NCBI GenBank assembly: GCA_017454265.1
Contig: JAFTDJ010000016.1
Location: 1-58,206, forward strand
Origin: Bacteroidales bacterium
GTDB taxonomy: Bacteria; Bacteroidota; Bacteroidia; Bacteroidales; UBA932
Reading direction: 5' to 3'
DNA: 58,206 nucleotides
The notes under the pieces are model-generated. The model was not told where the DNA came from and made no database searches. It saw nothing but the letters and a program-made list of their open reading frames with translations. The position numbers and the translations under genes were made by a program. Below are positions 51,363 through 58,206 of this stretch, one piece after another (the first letter of the stretch is position 1; each line of letters opens with the position of its first letter).

Positions 51363-52907
51363 CTAATCGGCGAGTTTCCAGGAATCCAGACGACGGTTCT
51401 TGGTGGTGAAGTTAGCGCCGATCTTGAAGATCTTCTTTCCCTTGGCAAGGAACGGTTTGTCGTAACCCATTTCCTCTATCTGCTGCAGGGCTTCTTCGGG
51501 AGTCTTGTCCCGCTTGAGTTCTATTATATAGACGAAGGATGCGCTCTCCAAGACAACATCGATGCGACCATTGCTGGTGTGTAGCTCCGCTCCAACCTGC
51601 TGTCCCATCAGGCGGAACAGCGTCACGAAAGTGTTCTGGAAGGCGGCTTCCAGGTTGCCCTTAATCTGATAATCGGAAGAAGCGAAAAGCGCTGTCAGGC
51701 GATTCATCAGACTGTTCACATCTCCGGACTCGATATCCTTGATGAAGCGGTAAACGGAGAATTCGCCGCGGACTTCCATAATAGGCAAATAGTACTGGCT
51801 CAGAGAGTGGAGGAAGCCGCTTTCTACTTCATTGTTGGGATAATCCAGGAAGTAGAGGCCGTAACGCTCATCGTAATCCTTAATAGTCAGGTAACCGGAC
51901 TGGTATAACAATGTAATGACATCCGGTTTCTCGTAGTTGGAGCCGGTAAGCTTTGAGGCCGGGACTCCGTTGGAGGTGATGTCTTCCAGAAGATAGTCTC
52001 CCTGCTGGATAAAACGAACCAGAAAAGTTGGTGTGCCGGTCTCGAACCAGTATTCGCCGAATTCCTTCTTCCGGAGTGCCACAAGCAGGCTGAACGGGTT
52101 ATATACACCGGGGGCTCCGGGATGGAAGTGATATCCGTCGTACATCTTTGCCAGACGGGTAAAGCATGCCTCCACCGACAAAGACCTTGCTGCCGCCATT
52201 TCAGCCACGCTGTCACTGAAACAGGCCCGCAGTTCGTTTTCCGTAATACCGCATATATCGCCATTCTCCTGGTCTATGGAGATATCCGTCAAGTTGTTGA
52301 GGGCACTGAACACGCTCAACTTGCCGAGTTTGGTGACGCCGGTCAGGAAGGCAAACTTAAGGAAGTCGTTCTTGGATTTGATGACGCCGTAGAAGCCCTG
52401 AAGAGTGCTGCGCAATGATTCTGCTATATCGTCGCTGTGCAGATTGTCAAGGATTGGCTTGTCATACTCGTCGATGAGGAGGACTATGGGGAGGCCGGTC
52501 TTATGGTAGATGGCCTCGATAAGAGTCTCAAAGCGTACACTGGGTACTGTTCCGCCCGCGACAATATCAAACTGCTGCTCATATTTGGCCAGAAAAGCAG
52601 ACAACTTTTCTGATAATACCTGTAAAGATGAGTAGGTTGCTCCGCTCAAGTCCAGCCTAAGCACAGGGTACTTGATCCACTCTTTCTCCAGGTCGGCAAT
52701 CTTCAATCCTTCAAAAAGGTCTTTTTTGCCGCTGAAATAGGCTTCCATTGTGGAAATCAGGAGGCTCTTTCCGAAACGGCGCGGACGGCTGAGGAAGTAG
52801 TATTGACCCGTGGTGGCCAGGCGCCAGATATGGTCGGTTTTGTCTATATAGACATATCCATTCTTGCGGATGGTTTCGAAACTCTGTATGCCAATCGGGT
52901 ATAACAT
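51363..52907 (-). CDS. AAA-ATPase-like / PD-(D/E)XK nuclease family protein
   Basis: 514 residues from the ATG at 52907. N-terminal AAA_ATPase_like domain (PF09820 type) with Walker A RPRRFGKSLL (41-50) and Walker B VLLIDEYDKP; C-terminal PD-(D/E)XK domain (DUF1703/PDDEXK_9 type) with GRIDVVLES and IIELKRDK. Common in many copies in Bacteroidota; function not established. A longer frame to 53102 is rejected because the TAAATTTG box (52934-52941) lies within it. It ends 2 bases before the regulator gene, so the two may be co-transcribed. Confidence 0.88.
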   Translation of the reverse strand: MLYPIGIQSFETIRKNGYVYIDKTDHIWRLATTGQYYFLSRPRRFGKSLLISTMEAYFSGKKDLFEGLKIADLEKEWIKYPVLRLDLSGATYSSLQVLSEKLSAFLAKYEQQFDIVAGGTVPSVRFETLIEAIYHKTGLPIVLLIDEYDKPILDNLHSDDIAESLRSTLQGFYGVIKSKNDFLKFAFLTGVTKLGKLSVFSALNNLTDISIDQENGDICGITENELRACFSDSVAEMAAARSLSVEACFTRLAKMYDGYHFHPGAPGVYNPFSLLVALRKKEFGEYWFETGTPTFLVRFIQQGDYLLEDITSNGVPASKLTGSNYEKPDVITLLYQSGYLTIKDYDERYGLYFLDYPNNEVESGFLHSLSQYYLPIMEVRGEFSVYRFIKDIESGDVNSLMNRLTALFASSDYQIKGNLEAAFQNTFVTLFRLMGQQVGAELHTSNGRIDVVLESASFVYIIELKRDKTPEEALQQIEEMGYDKPFLAKGKKIFKIGANFTTKNRRLDSWKLAD

Positions 52908-52933
52908 ATCTTCCGGTTTTGCCTGATAACTGA

Positions 52934-52941
52934 CAAATTTA
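52934..52941 (-). promoter_or_regulatory. -7 box of the AAA/PD-(D/E)XK gene
   Basis: TAAATTTG on the minus strand, 26 bases before the ATG at 52907. The rest of 52908-53102 shows no gene. Confidence 0.5.
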
Positions 52942-53102
52942 AGGTTTTTTTTCTGAAACGGGCATAGAATTGTTGGATTTGTTCTGATTTCACGTAACTG
53001 ATGTTTTAAGGAGATGAGAAAAAAAGAGATGTCTTCGGTACTTGTAGTAGCAGCCAACCTTGGATTTGCTGAGACCGGTTTTACCGAGAACATGCTAATC
53101 AT

Positions 53103-53504
53103 CTATTTTTCTTTCTCATCTCCTGTCATCGGCGATAGCCGATCACCTCTCCGCAGGCGCAGGAGGCGCTGCTCGTTTTCGCGGATGTAAGCCTTCATCA
53201 TTTGTTTGCTTTCCTTGTTTTTCCCGAACATGTTAACCACATCGGCAATCCTGATTTCGAGCGATTCTGTGTCCGGCAAGTCGCACTTGGTGCTCGATAC
53301 CATCTTCTCCATCGGCTTGGTAATCGCTGCGATGAAAGAGGAAACGGCTTTCTCGCCCAGCGTTACCGGACGTTCCAGTGCGTCACTGACATTTTGTTGA
53401 ATGCTGACGTAATCCTTGCTTTTTTTGTCAATTTGCGGAGTCAGTACTTCAACGAAATACTGCTCGGCCGTCGTTTCGGTAATAATGTTTCTTTCTTCTG
53501 CCAT
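53103..53504 (-). CDS. Conserved-looking hypothetical protein
   Basis: 133 residues, ATG at 53504. Charged and probably all-helical (TAEQYFVEVLTPQIDKKSKD, then IRIADVVNMFGKNKESKQMM). No signal peptide, membrane helix or recognised motif. Five bases after the next small gene, which suggests a two-gene unit. Not recognised; could be a mobile-element accessory gene given the recombinase nearby. Confidence 0.55.
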   Translation of the reverse strand: MAEERNIITETTAEQYFVEVLTPQIDKKSKDYVSIQQNVSDALERPVTLGEKAVSSFIAAITKPMEKMVSSTKCDLPDTESLEIRIADVVNMFGKNKESKQMMKAYIRENEQRLLRLRRGDRLSPMTGDEKEK

Positions 53505-53509
53505 AATCG

Positions 53510-53794
53510 TTACAGTCTTGGGCCTCGGATTCGGGGCTGTTGTTCTTGAATATCATTGTCTTCGGCGGGCGTAATGTGCCGATATGCCCTACTTCCGCCT
53601 TGCGGCATCCTTTGCCCGGGTGATTCCTGGGGAGACGGAGGCCGCATAGCTTTCTTCTCATGGTATTTCAGTTGGGGGTGGACCGCCTCCCCGTCCCGGG
53701 AAGGTATTTGTGAGTCAACGATTAAGCGAACCATGCTCTCAAACTCCTCAATCCTTAACTCTCCAACAGTCCGATAGTCGTTGTGATAACTCAT
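53510..53794 (-). CDS. Hypothetical protein, Pro/Gln-rich C-terminus
   Basis: 94 residues, ATG at 53794. N-terminal 30 residues (TVGELRIEEFESMVRLIVDS) look helical and resemble short N-terminal helices of antitoxin-like proteins; the rest is Pro, Gln and Arg-rich and probably disordered (EKKAMRPPSPQESPGQRMPQ). May be a damaged gene whose true C-terminus is lost. Not recognised. Confidence 0.4.
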   Translation of the reverse strand: MSYHNDYRTVGELRIEEFESMVRLIVDSQIPSRDGEAVHPQLKYHEKKAMRPPSPQESPGQRMPQGGSRAYRHITPAEDNDIQEQQPRIRGPRL

Positions 53795-53931
53795 AACGGA
53801 TAGTATTTAGTGTTGCGTCAAACACCCACGGCATCCCGGACCTTCCGAAATGCGCTATTGTTATGAGAATTCCAAATAATCTCCGGAATCCTGCCCGGAA
53901 CCGGAGGAGAAACAACGTGTTTCTTGACAGG

Positions 53932-54625
53932 CTAAAGCTTGGAAATCAATTCATTAGGGTCTTGATCCTCCATCTCAAGTATGGCAAACCACTTCTTACC
54001 CAAATCCTTTATGGATGCGCCCACATGGTAAACCCGATTATCAATGATTAGGAACCGGTCGTGGGATTTGGTAAACACCTTGACATCTATGGCCGGATAT
54101 TGGGCGTCATGTTTTGCCATGTCCAGCGAAAGCTGCTGGGATATCTTTTGGGTATAGATAGTGGCAACCACTCCAGGATTCCGCTTGTCAAGTATGGTGA
54201 GAACGCTTTCGTCCACATAGTTGTCTATCAGAACGATTCTTGACGAGGCGCTCTTGATTAACTTGCATATGAGTTCATACGCGTCGTATACCTGACCGTC
54301 GAAGAAGATGCCCTGTTGGGGCTTTAATGATTTTTCCTCAAGTTTAGAATAAATATACTCAAATTTCTGATCAGATTCCAGCAGTTTATACTCTATTGTC
54401 TCCAAGCGTTGAAACACCTGCGCGTTGGCTGACAGAAACCGCCTCATTGCAACAAACGCCTCAACAACCTTCACGCTGGCCCTGTCTGCAATTTCGCTCT
54501 TCAGAATTGCGGCCGCCATGATGACACCATGTTCTGTGAAGACGAGAGGTAGCGATCTCCGTTTGTTCAAATTTGTGGCCGCATTTTGCGACCACAACCT
54601 CACCGGTATTCTTCTTTCTTGCCAT
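53932..54625 (-). pseudogene. Broken ORF6N-domain gene (internal deletion and frameshift)
   Basis: Starts at ATG 54625 with MARKKNTGEVVVAKCG, the usual beginning of Bacteroidota ORF6N proteins, but this frame soon leaves the family. The family resumes in another frame with LWSQNAATNLNKRRSLPLVF, then FTEHGVIMAAAILKSEIA, and runs intact to a C-terminal phospholipase D-like part (IVLIDNYVDESVLTILDKRN, KSHDRFLIIDNRVYHVGASI). Roughly the central DNA-binding part of the ORF6N domain is missing. The C-terminal frame alone is open from a TTG at 54666. A TACTTTTG box (54654-54661, minus) fits the ATG at 54625. Confidence 0.7.
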
Positions 54626-54681
54626 ACTCCAGCCAATCTAATATTCACTTTTACAAAAGTAATCAAAGGTGTGCTTACTTC

Positions 54682-55695
54682 CTACACCTCATCGAACTTT
54701 TTCATGGACTCTTTCTTTACCTTGTCGGCAATCGCCATATAAGGCTTCATCGCTTTCAGCGACGAGTGACCTGTCCACTGAGTAATGGTGTAGGGACTGA
54801 GCCCGCTGGAAAGGCCTGTTACCACGAAGGTCTTTCTGCCAACGTGCGTGGAAATCCGTTCATATAAAGGCTTCGTGACATCCCGCCTCTCGCTGCCCAC
54901 AAAATAGGTCTTGGTTATCGGCTTGTCCAGGCCGGCCATCTTGAAGAGGACCTTCAGGGCATCGTTCATCTTCTGGTTGGAAACAACTGGCAGCGCGGCG
55001 TCGTTTGGCAGTACAACATCTTGGTATTTCTCTAGGATGGCTCTTGTATATTTATTCAGTTCGATGGTCACGGTCTTTGCGGTTTTCTGCTGGGTGATGC
55101 AGATGCAGTCATTCACGATGTTGGACTTCTTGAGGTTATGGACATCGGACCACCGCAGCGAGGAAAAGCAGCAGAAGATAAAGATATCCCGGCACGTGTT
55201 AAGGTGCTCCTTGCCTTTTGGTGCGGTGAAATCCAACAGGGCATGTATCTCTTCTCCGGTAATGAAGATGGGGTCGTTATCCGCCGTCTTCAGTACAGGG
55301 TGATAAGTCCGGTAGGCCATATTCGTGTTGTATCCCTTATCCGTTGCCCAGTTCATAAACCACCGAAGGTAGCCCAACTGCTTGTCTATCGTGCTGTTTT
55401 TCATGCCGATTGTTCCATCCGGCATCGGCAGTGTACGCAGATACTCCAGCCACCGGTTCAGCGTCTTCTCATTCATATCCTCAAAGGAAATGTTGGACTT
55501 GAAAGACAGCAGATGATTCAAACAGGCAGCAAACTTCTGATAGGTGGACTTGGTCCAGCCGCGCTCAATGCCCCGGTCATGGGAGAATTCTGCCCAGACA
55601 TCGCGGAACTTCTTCGCCGGCTTATCCTCCGGCTTAATCTTCTCTCCGGAGAGCCGGTTATTGAAATCTTCACGGACCATGCTCACGGACGGCAT
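54682..55695 (-). CDS. Tyrosine recombinase/integrase, N-terminally shortened
   Basis: 337 residues from ATG 55695 (GTG at 55698 also possible). Core-binding domain at about 30-130 (FRDVWAEFSHDRGIERGWTK, then STYQKFAACLNHLLSF), catalytic domain with Arg in CFSSLRWSDV, STHVGRKTF (His and second Arg), TGHSSLK and Tyr in MKPYMAI. All catalytic residues are present. Bacteroidota integrases usually have about 70-100 more N-terminal residues (arm-binding domain), absent here. The frame continues upstream only to the stop of the phosphoesterase gene at 55720. Confidence 0.85.
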   Translation of the reverse strand: MPSVSMVREDFNNRLSGEKIKPEDKPAKKFRDVWAEFSHDRGIERGWTKSTYQKFAACLNHLLSFKSNISFEDMNEKTLNRWLEYLRTLPMPDGTIGMKNSTIDKQLGYLRWFMNWATDKGYNTNMAYRTYHPVLKTADNDPIFITGEEIHALLDFTAPKGKEHLNTCRDIFIFCCFSSLRWSDVHNLKKSNIVNDCICITQQKTAKTVTIELNKYTRAILEKYQDVVLPNDAALPVVSNQKMNDALKVLFKMAGLDKPITKTYFVGSERRDVTKPLYERISTHVGRKTFVVTGLSSGLSPYTITQWTGHSSLKAMKPYMAIADKVKKESMKKFDEV

Positions 55696-55719
55696 CACCT
55701 CATCCTTTCTTACGCATAA

Positions 55720-56904
55720 TCAATAACGTAGCGATGTCACATACGGATTCCTCCATCGGGTGTCGCCGAAGGTGCCGATGAGGGAATCAGCGGGATTCAC
55801 GGTGAAGCGCTCGATGCGCATGCGGTCGTAGCGGCCGTCGCCACGGGTGTCGGTAAATGTGACAATGGAGCCGTAGCCCAGTTTGAGATAGCCGTCGTTC
55901 ACGTAGGTGAAGTTAATCACATCCCCCACGGAAACGGAGTCCACCGGGCTCTGCACATAGATGCTGTCGCCGGGAACCAGCAGGTAATTGCTCCGCTCGA
56001 TGTGGGCATTCTCGCTGCTTTCCTCTCCGGGTCGGCCTTGCTCCACCGTGTGGTTGTGCGCCCAAAGGACGATGACGTCGTGACGCCTGGCAGCCCGTTT
56101 CAAGGCTTTGAGCCACACCGATGCGCCCAGGTTGTCTTTCCGGTGGGCGTGGAGCGGCATATGGGACATCACCACGATGGGCGCGTTGTCGGATAGAGAT
56201 CCCACCCACTGGGAAAAGTTCTTTGTGGCCGATTCGGCCGAAAGGCCCCGCCGGTCCAGAGTATCCAGGCCGCTGTAGCCTTTGCCTCCTGGAGGAGGGC
56301 CGGGAGAGCCGTCCTGGCCTCCGTCGGATGGCGGTTCTCCTCCACCGTCCGGGGGCCCGTCATGGCCTTCGTCGGAGTCATCGGCGTTCCGACCGGCTTC
56401 AATGGCCGCCACCGCTGCCGAATCAGTAGCGAATGACATCTGTGCGAAGGAGATACCGTAGACATAATAACCGTCACATCGTCGCGGACCGCTGAGGAAA
56501 GCCTCGTAACCGTCGGTACAGCCTGTGTCATGTGAACCATAGCCCAGGATTACGTCAACGGTGTTGGTGTTCAACACCGAGTCGATTTCTTGGTAGATAT
56601 CTGAAACAGTAAAATCCGGATGGGGTGTGCGCCCGCCGCCCACGTGGTCTCCGTTCAGGATAACCACGCCGGGCATGACAGCCGAGCTCTTTACCGCTGT
56701 ATCCAGCAGCGCCCTCAGATTGTTCCCTTGTCCGTTCTCATGCCGGTCCGACGCCATGAAGAAGGATGTGCTGCGCCCCCGACTATGGCCGGAGTGCCCT
56801 CCGGGCGGACGGCCTGGACCATAAGGATACACGGGTACATACCGTGTGCAAGCCACGGTGGAAAGAAATAAGAGAATAAGGGATACGATGCTTCTTTTGT
56901 TCAT
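55720..56904 (-). CDS. Metallophosphoesterase lipoprotein with Gly/Pro/Asp-rich insert
   Basis: 394 residues. Lipobox LSTVAC (Cys19), then a Gly/Pro/His-rich linker (YPYGPGRPPGGHSGHSRGRS). Calcineurin-like motifs: FFMASDRHENGQ, LNGDHVGGG, GYGSHDTGC, VMSHMPLHAH and LWAHNHT. A low-complexity insert of about 35 residues rich in Gly, Pro and Asp (EGHDGPPDGGGEPPSDGGQD) interrupts the domain after about residue 175. Expected to act outside the cytoplasmic membrane on a phosphate ester of unknown nature. Ends 22 bases before the recombinase, in the same frame. Confidence 0.8.
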   Translation of the reverse strand: MNKRSIVSLILLFLSTVACTRYVPVYPYGPGRPPGGHSGHSRGRSTSFFMASDRHENGQGNNLRALLDTAVKSSAVMPGVVILNGDHVGGGRTPHPDFTVSDIYQEIDSVLNTNTVDVILGYGSHDTGCTDGYEAFLSGPRRCDGYYVYGISFAQMSFATDSAAVAAIEAGRNADDSDEGHDGPPDGGGEPPSDGGQDGSPGPPPGGKGYSGLDTLDRRGLSAESATKNFSQWVGSLSDNAPIVVMSHMPLHAHRKDNLGASVWLKALKRAARRHDVIVLWAHNHTVEQGRPGEESSENAHIERSNYLLVPGDSIYVQSPVDSVSVGDVINFTYVNDGYLKLGYGSIVTFTDTRGDGRYDRMRIERFTVNPADSLIGTFGDTRWRNPYVTSLRY

Positions 56905-57011
56905 TATTTGCCTGTATTGCTTCCCAGTTCTGCGGTATATTCCCTCACGGTTTTGCCGGTGAGGGCAAAGCTGTTCCGGCGGATGTGTTAGTTCGTGGCT
57001 TCATCTAATAA

Positions 57012-57959
57012 TCAACACTTCCGGTAGGCTTTCCCGGGGAAGAACTTTTGCACAGACTTGCAGTAAAGGGCATACTCGGGATACTTGCCGCCGCTGATCT
57101 CTTCTGCCAGCGACGAGCTGCCGAGGAACAGGACCACAAGCAGCAGGGCTCCGATGATACTCCAGTTGAATATGCCGATGCCGGCCGCCACGGAGAAAAT
57201 GTAGAAGGCTATCCATGTTCCCTGTTCCGCAAAGTAGTTCGGGTGGCGGCTGTGGTTCCACAGTCCGTTTGTGTTGAAGCCTTTGTTGTAGGGTGCGGGT
57301 AGGTCTTCGAGCTTCCGGCCTTCACCTATCATCTTCCACTTGGCGGTCTGAAAAGCCCACTGCTGCTCGTCGGCCACGGTTTCATAAGCAATGAAACCGA
57401 GCATAAGTACGGCCGCCGTAATGTCGAGCCAGCCAAAGGGGACGGAAGAGTTCATGCTCACCAGCGCCGGGAAGGTAATCATGAGCACCAGGGCATTTTG
57501 GTAGATGCTTATGAACAGCAGGTCAAAAAGTGCCCAGGCCCATTTATGCTTGAAATAGGGGCTGCTGCGCACTACACTCCAGCGGTAGTCTTCGGTGCCT
57601 TCCCAAAACTTGAGCTTGTAGGCTCCTTTGCGAGCGAAGTTGAATGTGAGACGGGCTCCCCAAGCAGTGGCCAGAACGGCCATCACGACAAGGCGGGCGC
57701 CCATGCCGCCACTTGCGGCAATAATCCAAGTATATGCAATGGGAAGCAGGCTCCAGAGCTTGTCCATCTGGCTGTTGTTGCCGGTAATCTCACCTATTAC
57801 GAAGCACCATGCGGCGCTGCACGCGGTAATGATGCCGAGAGTCTTCAGTACAGACAGCTGCCTGGCGTCCAGCACAGGTCCTACGTAGATATACAAAAGG
57901 GGACAGACGATAAGCGACAGCCCAAGCAGTGTGGCCATCAGGGGGATATTCATTTTCAT
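57012..57959 (-). CDS. DUF1295 family integral membrane protein
   Basis: 315 residues, about eight membrane helices. Family features: GARLTFNFARKG and LWNHSRHPNYFAEQ, the latter shared with isoprenylcysteine methyltransferase and steroid 5-alpha-reductase-like membrane enzymes. The reaction is unknown; reduction or methylation of a lipid is a family-level guess. A TATATTTG box (57964-57971, minus) ends 4 bases before the ATG at 57959. Another ATG lies at 57953. The 107 bases between this gene and the phosphoesterase hold a hairpin without a T run (56943-56966). Confidence 0.85.
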   Translation of the reverse strand: MKMNIPLMATLLGLSLIVCPLLYIYVGPVLDARQLSVLKTLGIITACSAAWCFVIGEITGNNSQMDKLWSLLPIAYTWIIAASGGMGARLVVMAVLATAWGARLTFNFARKGAYKLKFWEGTEDYRWSVVRSSPYFKHKWAWALFDLLFISIYQNALVLMITFPALVSMNSSVPFGWLDITAAVLMLGFIAYETVADEQQWAFQTAKWKMIGEGRKLEDLPAPYNKGFNTNGLWNHSRHPNYFAEQGTWIAFYIFSVAAGIGIFNWSIIGALLLVVLFLGSSSLAEEISGGKYPEYALYCKSVQKFFPGKAYRKC

Positions 57960-57963
57960 GCGC

Positions 57964-57971
57964 CAAATATA
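57964..57971 (-). promoter_or_regulatory. -7 box of the DUF1295 gene
   Basis: TATATTTG on the minus strand, 4 bases before the ATG at 57959; no TTTG at the usual distance upstream. Confidence 0.45.
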
Positions 57972-58080
57972 ACATAATTCGGGCTAATCTGCTCCAGTTG
58001 GACCACAAAAAAGGCTATTCGGGAGCGGGAGAGCCGTAGTTGTTCTAAAAACAGTGGTTTAACGTACGAGTCAGGGCTGT

Positions 58081-58206
58081 TTAATACAGGAAGCCAAAAA
58101 GCCAGAGAGGTATTTTATTTCCACGGCCGAACTCTACGTCGTCTATGGCGAGGAAACTGTTTTCGATGTCCTTGATTTGGTCAAAGCTCTTTCCGGCTCC
58201 TCCCAC
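58081..58206 (-). CDS. C-terminal end of an unidentified gene
   Basis: 41 codons read in from the right edge and stop at TAA 58081. The end, IENSFLAIDDVEFGRGNKIP followed by LWLFGFLY, resembles the C-terminus of a family of Bacteroidales ATP-binding proteins as I remember it, but too little is visible for a firm name. The 58081-57960 gap between it and the DUF1295 gene holds only that gene's -7 box. Confidence 0.5.
   Translation of the reverse strand: MGGAGKSFDQIKDIENSFLAIDDVEFGRGNKIPLWLFGFLY

Noticed and set aside
53863-54051. 62-codon plus-strand frame at the end of the broken ORF6N gene
   Set aside because: It lies mostly antisense to the ORF6N C-terminus and has no recognisable features.
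56943-56966. Hairpin CCCTCAC/GTGAGGG between the phosphoesterase and DUF1295 genes as a terminator
   Set aside because: The stem has a bulge and neither strand has a T run after it.

Overview
The window looks like a chromosome segment of a Bacteroidales bacterium (Bacteroidota). Genes carry the Bacteroidota promoter signature (TTTG, 19-21 bases, TAnnTTTG), Shine-Dalgarno sites are rare, and the gene families fit: S46 dipeptidyl peptidase, TPR-transmembrane-AraC regulator, EF-G2, OMP_b-brl barrels, NigD-like lipoprotein, AAA/PD-(D/E)XK proteins and a REP-associated transposase. Base composition is fairly GC-rich for the order; I cannot assign a genus from sequence alone.

Layout. 1-5367 (minus): PPTase, LolD-type ATPase, acyltransferase, MATE exporter, two M23-type envelope proteins. 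5463-6455 (plus): malate dehydrogenase. 6462-8812 (minus): TPR lipoprotein-like gene and an EnvC-like protein. 8886-13218: two ECF sigma factor units, each followed by a protein with one inner-membrane helix and a C-terminal outer-membrane barrel; they converge on tRNA-Pro, and one is led by a NigD-like lipoprotein. 13334-14869: VWA lipoprotein. 14841-19791 (minus): rnhB, S46 peptidase, mrp, ksgA, plus an XRE regulator. 19989-22329: a small ORF and an EF-G2 with an altered GTPase site. 22380-29576: murB, an S51 peptidase/ATP-grasp fusion, aspS, a RAYT transposase with REP-like palindromes, and a murA with Asp in place of the catalytic Cys. 29694-32458: an AT-richer insertion with an acyl-carrier-like protein that has a signal peptide and an outer-membrane receptor. 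32455-36079 (minus): thrA-dapB-dapA. 36165-44583 (plus): cdaA, mutS2, manC, amidohydrolase, M24 peptidase, fabG, comF, mostly overlapping. tRNA-Ser closes the core.

44801-58206 is an accessory region: a leftward unit under a membrane-bound TPR-AraC regulator (short membrane protein, three lipoproteins, M13 peptidase, a 46-residue peptide), an AAA/PD-(D/E)XK protein, two unknown genes, a broken ORF6N gene, a tyrosine recombinase lacking the usual N-terminal arm domain, a metallophosphoesterase, a DUF1295 membrane protein and the end of a further gene.

The most interesting points are the exported acyl-carrier/receptor pair, the S51/ATP-grasp fusion, the sigma/dual-membrane regulator pairs with NigD, the lipoprotein-peptide operon with repeated TGTGCCA boxes in front of it, and a recurring arrangement in which the TAnnTTTG box lies only 4-8 bases before the start codon, which suggests leaderless transcripts.
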